Source: Hyphomonas sp.
GTDB taxonomy: Bacteria > Pseudomonadota > Alphaproteobacteria > Caulobacterales > Hyphomonadaceae
DNA length: 45,414 bases
Assembly (NCBI GenBank): GCA_013791775.1
Contig: VMTE01000050.1
Coordinates: forward strand, 1 to 45,414
Direction of reading: 5' to 3'
Shown: positions 8,396 to 19,182 of the stretch, piece by piece
How positions within the stretch are numbered: the stretch's first letter is position 1
Layout of the letters: each line of letters starts with the position of its first letter
The notes under the pieces: generated by a model
Told to the model about the DNA's origin: nothing
Databases searched by the model: none
The model's input: only the letters and a program-made list of their open reading frames with translations
Program-made: the position numbers and the translations under genes

Positions 8396-8965
8396 CTAGC
8401 GGTCGGGGCGCGGCCTGACGAGACCGAAAAGAACATGATCACGGCGGGCCCCGGCAATCTCCAGATACCCGGCGGCCAGCCCTTCTTCAGCAAATCCTGT
8501 GCCTTCCAGAACGCGGCGTGAGCGCGCGTTTTCTGGCACAATTCCCGCTTCGATACGCCAGAGCCCGAGCTGCGTGAATGCCCAATGGCAGGCGGCATCG
8601 ACCGCTTCGCGCATATAGCCCTGCCCTTCGAAGGCGGCGCCCTGCCAGTAACCAAGACTGGCGCTGTCGGCCGGCCAGGGCTTTACCTGCGTGAAGGACA
8701 CGCCGCCGACGAGGGCATTGTCCGAGGCGCGCCGGGTCAGGAACACGTAGGCGGTGCCTGCCTTCCAGGCCGAGGTCCAGGCCGAGAGGCGGCGGTGCCA
8801 GTCCCGGCGCGAGAGCGCGTCCAGCGGCCAGAGGGGCTCCCACGGCTCGAGGTACGCACGGCTGTTTGCCCGCAGCCGGGCCCAATCGGCAAAGTCGGAC
8901 CGGCGCGCCGGGGCAAGCACGAGCCGGGGTGTCACAACCAGCGTTTCCAGCGGAACGCCTCCCAT
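8396..8965 (-). CDS. RimJ/RimL-type GNAT acetyltransferase
   Basis: A 189-residue GNAT protein of the RimJ/RimL group (ribosomal-protein or related N-terminal acetylation). Visible features are the N-terminal TPRLVLAPARRSDFADWARLRANSRAYLEPWEP, the acetyl-CoA loop GAAFEGQGYMREAVDAACHWAF and VPENARSRRVLEGTGFAEEG. Only five bases separate it from the thrC stop, so it is in the thrC transcription unit. Whether its target is S5 itself or another amine is not decidable here. Confidence 0.86.
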   Translation of the reverse strand: MGGVPLETLVVTPRLVLAPARRSDFADWARLRANSRAYLEPWEPLWPLDALSRRDWHRRLSAWTSAWKAGTAYVFLTRRASDNALVGGVSFTQVKPWPADSASLGYWQGAAFEGQGYMREAVDAACHWAFTQLGLWRIEAGIVPENARSRRVLEGTGFAEEGLAAGYLEIAGARRDHVLFGLVRPRPDR

Positions 8966-8970
8966 GCGGT

Positions 8971-10350
8971 TCAGCGTGCGAAATCAAGGACGCGGGCGCG
9001 AACGGCCGCAAAGTCCGACGGCACACGCTCGAACACTTCGCCGCGCGCCCGAAGCGCCTGGCTGCGCACCGGCAGCGGCGCGTCCTGGCCGGTCGCCTCC
9101 AGCACCGTCTCCGGGAACTTCGACGCAGCCGCCGTCGCCAGCACGACGGTCACGGCATCCTTCGCCGGCAGGCGGCGCGCCAGCGCGGTGCCCACCGCCG
9201 TATGCGGACAGATCAGCCAGCCCGTCTCGGCCCGGAAGCGTTCCATTTCGGCCAGCGTTTCCGCATTGTTGATGGTGGCAGCCGAGAGGCCCGAACACCC
9301 GAGCCGTGCGGGCGCGCCCTCGGGCAGCGGCGCGTCGCCGGATTGTGCGTAGGCGGCATAAGTGTTGCGCACGGCGACCGCGTCGCGGCCGGTGACTTCG
9401 TACAGGATGCGTTCGAAATTCGACGGCACGGAGATATCCATGGCCGGGCTCGGCGTGGCGACGGCGGCCTGCCGGGTCATGCGCCCGGTATTGAACAGGC
9501 GCGCCAGGGCGTCATTCTCGTTGACCGCGCAGACCGCTTCGAAGCCGCCGGTGAGCAGGCCGCAGCGCGCGGCGACATAGCCGGCCAGCGCGTCGCCCAT
9601 GTTGCCGCTCGGCACGACATAGCGGATCGGCGCGCCGCGCAGCTGCGCCTGCGAGGTGGCGTAGTAGACAGACTGCGCCGCGACCCGCGCCCAGTTGATC
9701 GAGTTGACCCCCGACAGGCTCACCGTCTGCGCAAAATCCTTGTCGGCAAACATCTGCTTCACGATTGCCTGCGCGTCGTCGAAGTCGCGGTCGGTGGCGA
9801 TGTTGAGGATGTTCGCGGCGCCGGTCGTCGTCATGAACAGGCGCTGCACGGGCGAGACGCGCCCTTCGGGATGCAGGATCACGAGGCGGGCCTGACGGGC
9901 CCCGGCGAAGGCAGCGGCCGCCGCGCCGCCCGTATCGCCGGACGTGGCGCACACGATGGTGAGCTTGGCGCCGGATCTGGCCAGCAGGTAGTCGTACAGC
10001 TTCGCGATGAGCTGCATCGCGATGTCCTTGAACGCCAGCGTCGGGCCGTGGTGCAATTCCATCAGCCAGCTGTCAGGCCCCCACTGGGTCAGCGGCGCGA
10101 CCGACTGGTGCGCGAAGCCGGCATAGGCATCGCGGCAGATCTGCAGCACATCCTGCGGCGGGATCGAAGCGCCCGCGAAGGCGGAAATGATCCGCGCCGC
10201 AACTTCGGCATAGGGCTCGCCCGGACGCGCCGGTTCGATGCGCGGCCATTCCTTCGGCACATACAGGCCGCCGTCCGGGGCGAGGCCGGCGAGGCACGCT
10301 TCGGCAAAGCCGGTTTCCGGCGCCTGGCCGCGGGTCGAGATATATCTCAC
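8971..10350 (-). CDS. thrC: threonine synthase
   Basis: A 459-residue PLP enzyme converting O-phosphohomoserine to threonine. It begins MRYISTRGQAPETGFAEACLAGLAPDGGLYVP (the family start). The PLP-lysine motif is HGPTLAFKDIAMQL, with Lys108, followed by CATSGDTGGAAAAAFAG (phosphate-binding) and VPSGNMGDALAGY. I chose the GTG at 10350 because the family N-terminus begins exactly there and it overlaps the surf1 stop as GTGA; the frame is open to 10437 only within surf1. Linkage of surf1 to thrC is a familiar arrangement in this group. Confidence 0.94.
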   Translation of the reverse strand: MRYISTRGQAPETGFAEACLAGLAPDGGLYVPKEWPRIEPARPGEPYAEVAARIISAFAGASIPPQDVLQICRDAYAGFAHQSVAPLTQWGPDSWLMELHHGPTLAFKDIAMQLIAKLYDYLLARSGAKLTIVCATSGDTGGAAAAAFAGARQARLVILHPEGRVSPVQRLFMTTTGAANILNIATDRDFDDAQAIVKQMFADKDFAQTVSLSGVNSINWARVAAQSVYYATSQAQLRGAPIRYVVPSGNMGDALAGYVAARCGLLTGGFEAVCAVNENDALARLFNTGRMTRQAAVATPSPAMDISVPSNFERILYEVTGRDAVAVRNTYAAYAQSGDAPLPEGAPARLGCSGLSAATINNAETLAEMERFRAETGWLICPHTAVGTALARRLPAKDAVTVVLATAAASKFPETVLEATGQDAPLPVRSQALRARGEVFERVPSDFAAVRARVLDFAR

Positions 10351-11030
10351 GGGTTTCCAGTTCCCCTGAAGCGGAGGCGTCCGCGCTGATGATGCAGGGC
10401 GAGATACACACCGATCAGTCCGATGGCGAGACCCCACCAGGTCAGGGCATAGCCGAGATGCCGTTCCGGCGGCAGCGGATCTTCAAGTTCGGGGCGCATC
10501 AATGGATTGGTCACCGGTTCGGGCAACGGCCCGTCCGTGCGCAGGAGGGTTTCCGGCTCGAAGATGCGCGGCACGACGCGGGCCGCCAGCTCCGGCTCGA
10601 GCGTCGCGGCGAGCGCCGCCGGATCGAAGGCCTGGAACAGCCCCTTCTCCGGCTGGTCGGGCGACGAGAATGTGTTGCGGTGCTTCGCGTCGTGCCAGAT
10701 GCCACGCGCCGAGAAGAATTGCGGCTCGGTGATCAAGGTCGGCGCCGGCGGCTCCATGCCGTAGTGCAGGGTCTGCGACACGAACGCGGCGGTGTCGCCC
10801 ATATCCACCAGCACGACATCGCGCCAAGCGGCGCTTCCGCCGGTCAGCGAATAGACCTGGCGCACAGTGCCGGGCATCAGGGTGCCGGACACCGTGGCCC
10901 ATTCGGGCTCGGCTGCCAGGCGCCCCTTCTTCTCGCCGAAGCGGCTCCATTGCCAGTTGCCGAACATGATGAGGATGACGACCGAAACGGCGGTCAGCAG
11001 CGTCAGCACCGGATAGGGCTTGAAGGTCAT
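10347..11030 (-). CDS. SURF1 family cytochrome oxidase assembly protein
   Basis: A 227-residue inner-membrane protein needed for haem a insertion into oxidase subunit I. It has the classical two-helix topology: an N-terminal segment (PVLTLLTAVSVVILIMF) running into GNWQWSRFGEKKGRL, a periplasmic domain (VLVDMGDT, HDAKHRNTF), and a C-terminal helix (GYALTWWGLAIGLIGVYLAL). It is downstream of ctaE, past a strong terminator-like hairpin, so it may be expressed less than, or separately from, the oxidase genes. Its stop overlaps the thrC start. Confidence 0.9.
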   Translation of the reverse strand: MTFKPYPVLTLLTAVSVVILIMFGNWQWSRFGEKKGRLAAEPEWATVSGTLMPGTVRQVYSLTGGSAAWRDVVLVDMGDTAAFVSQTLHYGMEPPAPTLITEPQFFSARGIWHDAKHRNTFSSPDQPEKGLFQAFDPAALAATLEPELAARVVPRIFEPETLLRTDGPLPEPVTNPLMRPELEDPLPPERHLGYALTWWGLAIGLIGVYLALHHQRGRLRFRGTGNP

Positions 11031-11053
11031 GCGTCAGATCCTCGGCGTGAAGT

Positions 11054-11094
11054 AAAAAGCCCGCCGGAGGCTTGTCGCACCGGCGGGCTTTTTT
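11054..11094. terminator. bidirectional-looking terminator between ctaE and surf1
   Basis: The arms agcccgccgg (11058-11067) and ccggcgggct (11080-11089) form a perfect stem around a 12-base loop. They are flanked by A5 on one side and T6 on the other, so a U tract follows in either direction. On the minus strand it follows the ctaE stop at 11117 and should end or attenuate the oxidase transcript. Confidence 0.8.
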
Positions 11095-11116
11095 ATGGTG
11101 CTTGGGCGGTTCGGCC

Positions 11117-11995
11117 TTACTTGCCCGTCTCGAAGGCGAGGTAGGGCGTGACATAGACGAACGCGAAGAGGAACAGCCACACGACGTCAACGAAGTGCCA
11201 GTACCAGGCCGCAAACTCGAAGCCGAGATGCTTCTTCGGGGTCAGGTTGCCGGCATACATGCGGATCAGGCAGACGGTCAGGAAGATCGTGCCGATGATG
11301 ACGTGGGCGCCGTGGAAGCCGGTGGCCATGAAGAAGGCCGAGCCATAGAGCGTGCCATCATAGGCGAAACCGGCATGGCTGTATTCCAGCACCTGCAGCG
11401 CCGTGAACGCGAGGCCCAGCACGATGGTGATGAGCAGGCCGAGCTTGGCGCCCTTCATGTCGCCGTGCTGCAGCGCGTGGTGCGACCAGGTGACGGTCGT
11501 GCCGGACAGCAGCAGGACGAGCGTGTTCATCAGCGGCAGGTGGAAGGGGTCAAACGTGGTGACGCCGGCCGGCGGCCATTGCTTGAAGCGGTTGAGGCCT
11601 TCCTCGAACAGCGGGTTGGCCGAATCCCAGGTGTGGCCGGTGCGCGCGTCCCAGAAGATCGAGAACTCGAAGAAGCCCCAGAACCAGGCGACGAAGAACA
11701 TCACTTCCGAGGCGATGAACAGGATCATGCCATAGCGCAGGCCGATCTGGACAACCGGGGTGTGATCGCCGGTGCGGCCTTCCTTGACGACCTGGGCCCA
11801 CCAGCCGGCCATCACCCAGATGACCATGGCAAAGCCGAGGGCCATCACGGCCCAGGTGCCTGCGGGCATGCCGAACAGGCCCTTCATGTAGGTCACTGTG
11901 CCGATCGCCAGCGTCAGCACCGCCAGCGAGCCGATCAAGGGCCACGGCGAAGGATTTACGAGGTGGTAGTCGTGTTTTACGTCGCCGCCGGACAT
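11117..11995 (-). CDS. ctaE: cytochrome c oxidase subunit III
   Basis: A 292-residue membrane subunit with about seven helices. It has the subunit III N-terminus HDYHLVNPSPWPLIGSLAVLTLAIG, the conserved FFVAWFWGFFE segment (bearing the family Glu), HHAL, the FHGAHVIIGTIFL segment with its His, and the C-terminal YWHFVDVVWLFLFAFVY. Subunit III stabilises the catalytic core and proton uptake. Start: ATG 11995 with GGGGA upstream; a TTG at 12004 in frame is less likely. It is the last oxidase structural gene before the terminator. Confidence 0.95.
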   Translation of the reverse strand: MSGGDVKHDYHLVNPSPWPLIGSLAVLTLAIGTVTYMKGLFGMPAGTWAVMALGFAMVIWVMAGWWAQVVKEGRTGDHTPVVQIGLRYGMILFIASEVMFFVAWFWGFFEFSIFWDARTGHTWDSANPLFEEGLNRFKQWPPAGVTTFDPFHLPLMNTLVLLLSGTTVTWSHHALQHGDMKGAKLGLLITIVLGLAFTALQVLEYSHAGFAYDGTLYGSAFFMATGFHGAHVIIGTIFLTVCLIRMYAGNLTPKKHLGFEFAAWYWHFVDVVWLFLFAFVYVTPYLAFETGK

Positions 11996-12069
11996 GAGTC
12001 TCAAATCCCCTATGGAATCCCTGATCTTTGGGGCTGTTTAACGTGCGCCCCGGCCACGTTGCAACCGAT

Positions 12070-12651
12070 TCAGCCGGGTGCTGCCGAATTCGCCGCACCC
12101 TGCGCATCTGCCTGATTGCGGGGTCCGGAATAGTCCGAACTATCGTAGAAAGTGTAACTGAGCGTTATGGTTTCGAGCCGGCTGGCCACCCGGTCTTCCA
12201 TCATATCCGGTGACACGAAGTAAACCACCGGCAATTTCCGTGTTTCTCCCGGAGCAAAGATCCGTTCGGAGAAACAGAAACACTCCAGCTTGTTGAAGTA
12301 TGGCCCGGCATAGTGCGGCGTCACGTTGTAGCTCGCAATGACGTGCACTTCGGTCTGCGTCGGGTTGGTCACTTCAAAGAAGGCCAGGCCGTGCTGGCCG
12401 ATCTTCACGGTTTCAGTCGCCTGAAGCGGACGAAACAGGAGCTGGGTATCGGCCACGTTGGCGTCGAACCTTATTTCGACGGTCTGGTCGAGGATTTCCG
12501 AGGGGCCTTTGGTGGCAACCCTGGTGGTTCCGCCAAATCCGGTGATCTGGCAGAAGCTCGCGTACAGCGGCTCCGCTGCGAAAGCGAGGCTGAGCATGCC
12601 CAGCACGCCTGCAGTGGAAATTCCGGCAATGGCGCGGTTGGAAAGACCCAT
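12070..12651 (-). CDS. ctaG: cytochrome c oxidase copper-assembly protein CtaG/Cox11
   Basis: A protein of about 193 residues that delivers copper to the CuB site of subunit I. One N-terminal helix (residues ~5-27) anchors a periplasmic domain. Hallmarks are LYASFCQITGFGGT near residue 30, FVSPDM, and the copper-binding CFCF motif in NKLECFCFSERIF at about 121-124. The ATG at 12651 shares one base with the stop of the preceding small gene (TGATG); a GTG at 12654 is also in frame. The C-terminal 20 residues are a loosely conserved tail. Confidence 0.94.
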   Translation of the reverse strand: MGLSNRAIAGISTAGVLGMLSLAFAAEPLYASFCQITGFGGTTRVATKGPSEILDQTVEIRFDANVADTQLLFRPLQATETVKIGQHGLAFFEVTNPTQTEVHVIASYNVTPHYAGPYFNKLECFCFSERIFAPGETRKLPVVYFVSPDMMEDRVASRLETITLSYTFYDSSDYSGPRNQADAQGAANSAAPG

Positions 12652-12824
12652 CACATGCGCTCCGAAACGCCGGTGCCGGTGTGCAGGCGGATCACGGTCA
12701 CCACCATCACCAGCACAACGAAGGCGCCGAGCGCCAGACCGAGCCAGAGATTGCGGCGCCGGCGGGCCTTGAGGCCTTCGGCGTCCAGCGGGAGAATCGG
12801 CGACGGTTTCTGTGCGTCGGCCAT
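12651..12824 (-). CDS. small single-span membrane protein between ctaB and ctaG (CtaF/CoxF-like)
   Basis: A 57-residue ORF beginning MADAQKPSPILPLD. It has a basic segment (KARRRRNLW), one hydrophobic helix (LGLALGAFVVLVMVVTVI, about residues 28-45) and a short tail RLHTGTGVSERM. It is real by context: its ATG is one base after the ctaB stop, and its TGA overlaps the ctaG ATG. Small proteins in this slot are common in alphaproteobacterial oxidase operons and are often called CoxF/CtaF. Their function is poorly defined; a role in oxidase assembly is inferred from position. The cytoplasmic N-terminus follows from the positive-inside rule. Confidence 0.8.
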   Translation of the reverse strand: MADAQKPSPILPLDAEGLKARRRRNLWLGLALGAFVVLVMVVTVIRLHTGTGVSERM

Positions 12825-12825
12825 G

Positions 12826-13779
12826 TCAGAGCCCCGTCAGTGGAAAGTGGAGGCGGGCGGCATGTTCCAGCATCACGGCGCCGAACAGGGCGAACAGGTA
12901 CAGGATCGAGAACATGAATGCAGACTTCGCGAGTTTGATGCCGGCGCCCTGGGCGTCCGGGTCGCCTGCCGTGGACCGCACGAGGCGGACGGCATAGGCG
13001 AGGAATACGCCGCCGAGGCCGACGGCGACCGCGCCGTAAATCCAGCCGCCGAGCCCGGTGGCCAGCGGCAGCAGTGACACCGGCACCAGCAGCAGCGTGT
13101 AGAGCAGGATCTGCGTGCGCGTGGCCTTGGTGCCGTGCGTCACCGGCAGCATGGGTACGGAGACCTTGGCATATTCCTTGTGCGCAAGCAGCGACAGCGA
13201 CCAGAAATGCGGCGGCGTCCAGAAGAAGATGATGGCGAACAGGATCCATGCGTCCAGCGGCACGTTGCCGGTGACCGCTGCCCAGCCGATGACCGGCGGA
13301 AACGCCCCGGCGCCGCCGCCGATGACGATATTCTGGGGCGTCGCCCGCTTCAGCCACATCGTGTAGATGACGCCGTAATAGAAGATCGAGAAGGCCAGCA
13401 AGGCGGCGGCGAGCCAGTTCGAGGCGAGCCACATCAGCATCACCGAGACGCCTGACATGATCAGGCCAAGCGCCAGCGCTTCCTCGCGCGGCACCGCGCC
13501 GGACGGGATCGGCCGCGTCGACGTGCGTACCATCACCGCGTCAATGTCCGAGTCGTACCACATGTTGATCGCGCCGGCGGCGCCCGAGCCGAGCGCAACA
13601 GCGAGCGTGGCGATGGCCGCCATCAGGGGGTGCATGTGAACGCCGGTCATGCTGGACGCCGCCACCAGGCCCGCAAGCCCGGTGAACACCACCAGCATCA
13701 TGATGCGGGGCTTCATCAGGTTCAGATAGTCTACGGCCGTGGCGTAGCGCTTCTGGGTCGAGGCGGCGAGCTCAGTCAT
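12826..13779 (-). CDS. ctaB: protohaem IX farnesyltransferase (haem O synthase)
   Basis: A 317-residue UbiA-superfamily membrane enzyme adding a farnesyl group to haem b, giving haem O on the way to haem a. It contains YLNLMKPRIMMLVVFTG, the first Asp-rich motif NMWYDSDIDAVMVRTSTRPIPSG, and the conserved loop WTPPHFWSLSLLAHKEYAKVSVPMLPVTHG. It has around nine helices. Start: ATG 13779 with AGGAC seven bases upstream; the frame is open to 13818. It sits between ctaD and the small ctaF-like gene with one base to the latter. Confidence 0.95.
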   Translation of the reverse strand: MTELAASTQKRYATAVDYLNLMKPRIMMLVVFTGLAGLVAASSMTGVHMHPLMAAIATLAVALGSGAAGAINMWYDSDIDAVMVRTSTRPIPSGAVPREEALALGLIMSGVSVMLMWLASNWLAAALLAFSIFYYGVIYTMWLKRATPQNIVIGGGAGAFPPVIGWAAVTGNVPLDAWILFAIIFFWTPPHFWSLSLLAHKEYAKVSVPMLPVTHGTKATRTQILLYTLLLVPVSLLPLATGLGGWIYGAVAVGLGGVFLAYAVRLVRSTAGDPDAQGAGIKLAKSAFMFSILYLFALFGAVMLEHAARLHFPLTGL

Positions 13780-13808
13780 GGCTTCGTCCTGGGTTTTCCT
13801 AGATGAAA

Positions 13809-13837
13809 CGGCCCGCACGCTGTGTGCGTGTGGGCCG
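13809..13837 (-). terminator. hairpin in the ctaD-ctaB gap (proximal to ctaB)
   Basis: A 12-bp stem with one G-U pair (cggcccgcacgc 13809-13820 with gcgtgtgggccg 13826-13837) around a 5-base loop. On the minus strand it is followed by TTTCATC, a poor U tract, 30 bases before the ctaB start. It is likely an attenuator or mRNA-stability element that sets ctaD above ctaB expression. Confidence 0.5.
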
Positions 13838-13858
13838 CCCCGTGGTTCAGTTCATGTC

Positions 13859-13878
13859 CGGCCCGGAGCGGCGGGCCG
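13859..13878 (-). other. second hairpin just after the ctaD stop
   Basis: A perfect 7-bp stem (cggcccg 13859-13865, cgggccg 13872-13878) with a six-base loop, 10 bases past the ctaD stop at 13888 on the minus strand. There is no U tract, so it more probably protects the 3' end of the ctaCD message than terminates it. Confidence 0.45.
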
Positions 13879-13887
13879 AGGGTGAGA

Positions 13888-16610
<2,723 letters not shown>

Positions 16611-16763
16611 GATGGAAAACCTCTGTTCGGTTCGGATTCGGAAATTACCTATACCAGCCGCGAGCCGAACCCCAGCGATTTCAGCGTTCAAAATTGTCGC
16701 AGCGCGTCGCTTCAGACGCGAATTGGTGCTAGACAGAGGGCACAAGACAACAGGGAGTTTACC
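16611..16763. promoter_or_regulatory. divergent promoter region of ctaC and the TPR gene
   Basis: This 153-base gap must hold the oxidase operon promoter (leftward) and the TPR gene promoter (rightward). It contains a 7-bp inverted repeat, ggttcgg at 16629-16635 and ccgaacc at 16665-16671, with an AT-rich centre (aaattacctata). That is a possible operator around a -10 region, but I cannot pick a confident -35/-10 pair. Confidence 0.4.
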
Positions 16764-17315
16764 ATGTTCCGTGTGTTTCTGATCGCCGCGTGCGCCCTTG
16801 CCGCCGCGCCCTTGGCGAATGCCCAGGTCACCGTGATCGGCGGCGGCATCGCCCGCGACTGCTACGAAGCCGTCAAGTTCAGCCTGTTGCGCCCGGCCGA
16901 TGCCGAAGCGCTCTGCACCCGCGCCATCGAGCTGGAGGCCCTCAATCTGTCGAACAAGGCGGCCACCTATACCAACCGGGGTGTGCTGCGGATGCGTCAG
17001 GGCGAGTATGATTCGGCGTTGGCCGACTATGCCATTGCCAAGCGGATGAAACCCGCCACCGGGGCCACCTGGCTCAACGAAGGCGCGGCCTACATCTTCA
17101 AGAAGGACTACAATTCCGCCCTCGTCTCGCTGGAAAAGGCCATCGAGCTGAACTCCGAAGACCTCTACGCCGCCTACTACAACCGGGCGATTGCGCGGGA
17201 ACACACCGGCGATGTCGAAGGCGCCTATTATGACTTCGTGAAGTCCAGGGAACTGAACCCCGACTTCCCGCAAACCGACAATCAGCTCGCGCGGTTCACC
17301 GTCACCACGAATTGA
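16764..17315 (+). CDS. secreted TPR-repeat protein
   Basis: A 183-residue protein with a clear signal peptide (MFRVFLIAACALAAAPLANAQ) and about three tetratricopeptide repeats. These are NKAATYTNRGVLRMRQGEYDSALADYA, GATWLNEGAAYIFKKDYNSALVSLEKAI and LYAAYYNRAIAREHTGDVEGAYYDF. Two Cys occur early in the mature part (ARDCYEAVKF, EALCTRAIE) and may form a disulphide. It is probably a periplasmic scaffold; its partner is unknown. Start: ATG 16764 with GGGAG upstream. It is divergent from the oxidase operon and precedes tldD, but its own unit is likely. Confidence 0.82.
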   Translation: MFRVFLIAACALAAAPLANAQVTVIGGGIARDCYEAVKFSLLRPADAEALCTRAIELEALNLSNKAATYTNRGVLRMRQGEYDSALADYAIAKRMKPATGATWLNEGAAYIFKKDYNSALVSLEKAIELNSEDLYAAYYNRAIAREHTGDVEGAYYDFVKSRELNPDFPQTDNQLARFTVTTN

Positions 17316-17361
17316 CAGGGGGGCGCTTGCCCCGGGGCGCCGGCCACCGCATCTTCGGGGG

Positions 17362-18765
17362 ATGACCGACACACCCCTGCCCTTCGCGGCCTCTGACGCC
17401 CTGCCCCTCTTGTCCGACGCTGCCCGCGGCGCCGATGACGCGGATCTCTACATCGAGCGATCCCGCTCCGAGAGTTTCGTGTTCGATGACGGCCGGCTGA
17501 AATCCGCCGCTTATGATACCGATCAGGGCTTCGGCCTGCGGGTGGTGGCGGGCGAGTCGCAAGGTGCGGGCTATGCCTCGCAACTGACGCTCGATGCGAT
17601 TCGCCGCGCTGCCGGAACGGCTGCGCAGGCCAAGCGCGGCTATACCGGCAAGCTGGCCGCCGGTCCCCAGCCTACCAACCGCCGCCTCTACCCGCCGATC
17701 GACCCGACGCTGAACCCAGCCTTCACCGACAAGACAAACCTGCTCGCCGAAATCGACGCCTTCGCCCGCGCGGCAGACCCGCGTGTGGTGCAGGTGTCCG
17801 TTTCGCTGTCGGGCAGCCACAAGGAGGTGGATATCCTGCGCCCTGACGGCGCGCATTTCCATGACATCCGCCCGCTGGTCCGGCTCAACGTGTCAGTGAC
17901 GCTGGAAGCCCATGGCCGGCGCGAATCGGCCGGTGCCGGCGCCGGCGGCCGCGCCGCCTACGATGAGTGGATCGAGCCTTCGCGCTGGCAGGCCATGGTG
18001 CGCCGCGCCATCCAGAAGGCCGACGTGAACCTCCAGTCGATCCCCGCCCCCGCCGGCGAGATGGAAGTCGTGCTCGGTCCGGGCTGGCCCGCCGTGCTGT
18101 TGCACGAGGCGGTCGGCCACGGCCTCGAGGGCGACTTCAATCGCAAGGGCACCTCCGTCTATGCCGGCCGGATCGGCGAGCAGGTCGCCTCCAGGGGCGT
18201 CACCGTGATCGACGACGGCGCCATCGAAGCGCGGCGCGGCTCGCTGTCGTTCGACGACGAAGGCACGCCGACGCAGCGTACGGTGCTGATCGAGGACGGC
18301 ATCCTGAAGGGCTACATGCAGGACCGCATGAATGCGCGCCTGATGGGCATGGCCCCCACCGGCAACGGCCGGCGCGAAAGCTACGAATCGCAAACCCTGC
18401 CGCGCATGACCAACACGGTGATGCTGGGGGGCGACCGCGACCCGAACGAAATCGTCGCCTCGATCAAGCGCGGTCTCTGGGCGGTCGATTTCGGCGGCGG
18501 TCAGGTCGATATCACCAGCGGCAACTTCGTCTTCCAGTGCACCGAGGCCTACCTCGTCGAGAACGGCAAGGTCGTCGCCCCGGTGAAGAACGCGACCCTG
18601 ATCGGCCACGGCCCGACGGCCCTGTCGGACGTCACCATGATCGGCAACGATTTCGCCATGGATGACGGCGTCGGCGTGTGCGGCAAGGCCGGGCAATCCA
18701 TCCCCGTCGGCGTGGGACAGCCCACGCTGAAAGTCGGCTCACTGACGGTCGGCGGCGCGGGCTGA
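17362..18765 (+). CDS. tldD: TldD family metalloprotease subunit
   Basis: A 467-residue zinc-dependent protease subunit. TldD pairs with TldE/PmbA, which is encoded at 31777-33123 here. The metal-binding motif HEXXXH is intact at 248-253 (LLHEAVGHGLEGDF), with the downstream GTSVYAGRIGEQVASRGVTVIDDG and NARLMGMAPTGNGRRESYESQTLPRMTNT segments typical of TldD. The dimer degrades unfolded peptides, processes some ribosomally made peptides and acts on the antitoxin CcdA in E. coli. Length is close to the usual ~480. The rhodanese gene starts one base after its stop. Confidence 0.92.
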   Translation: MTDTPLPFAASDALPLLSDAARGADDADLYIERSRSESFVFDDGRLKSAAYDTDQGFGLRVVAGESQGAGYASQLTLDAIRRAAGTAAQAKRGYTGKLAAGPQPTNRRLYPPIDPTLNPAFTDKTNLLAEIDAFARAADPRVVQVSVSLSGSHKEVDILRPDGAHFHDIRPLVRLNVSVTLEAHGRRESAGAGAGGRAAYDEWIEPSRWQAMVRRAIQKADVNLQSIPAPAGEMEVVLGPGWPAVLLHEAVGHGLEGDFNRKGTSVYAGRIGEQVASRGVTVIDDGAIEARRGSLSFDDEGTPTQRTVLIEDGILKGYMQDRMNARLMGMAPTGNGRRESYESQTLPRMTNTVMLGGDRDPNEIVASIKRGLWAVDFGGGQVDITSGNFVFQCTEAYLVENGKVVAPVKNATLIGHGPTALSDVTMIGNDFAMDDGVGVCGKAGQSIPVGVGQPTLKVGSLTVGGAG

Positions 18766-18766
18766 C

Positions 18767-19168
18767 ATGAACATCTTCTCGCTCGTCGCTTCACTGTTCG
18801 GCCCGGGCGGCGGTGACGCCCGGCCAAAGGTGCAAGCCGTTTCGCCGCAGACGGCACACGAGCAGGCCAAAGCCGGCAGTGTACTGATCATCGATGTCCG
18901 CACGCCGGACGAATGGGCCCAGACCGGCGTGGCCCCGGGCGCCGCTGGGATAACGCTTCAGGACCGGGATTTCCTGGACAGGCTGGCCAAGTCAACGCGC
19001 GGCCGGAAAGACGCCGCCATCGCCTTCATTTGCCGCTCCGGCATGCGGTCCGGCGCCGCCGCCGGGAAGGCCCGGGCCGCCGGCTATACGAACGTCTACA
19101 ATGTCACCGGCGGCATGAGCATGTCCGGCGGATGGATCGACGCGGGCCTGCCGGTCGAGCGGGACTGA
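18767..19168 (+). CDS. rhodanese-domain protein
   Basis: A 133-residue single-domain rhodanese. IIDVRTPDEWAQTGVAPGA is the first CH2A-type motif, and the active-site loop CRSGMRS begins at Cys89, followed by AAGYTNVYNVTGGM and SGGWIDAGLPVE. The N-terminal 12 residues (MNIFSLVASLFG) are hydrophobic and may be a short anchor. Such proteins carry persulphide sulfur on the Cys. It lies one base after the tldD stop, so it is co-transcribed. The physiological acceptor is unknown. Confidence 0.87.
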   Translation: MNIFSLVASLFGPGGGDARPKVQAVSPQTAHEQAKAGSVLIIDVRTPDEWAQTGVAPGAAGITLQDRDFLDRLAKSTRGRKDAAIAFICRSGMRSGAAAGKARAAGYTNVYNVTGGMSMSGGWIDAGLPVERD

Positions 19169-19182
19169 AACCGAACACCCGA

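Noticed and set aside
8866-10389. A 507-codon open frame opposite thrC
   Set aside because: Antisense shadow of thrC with Arg/Gly-rich peptide and no similarity.
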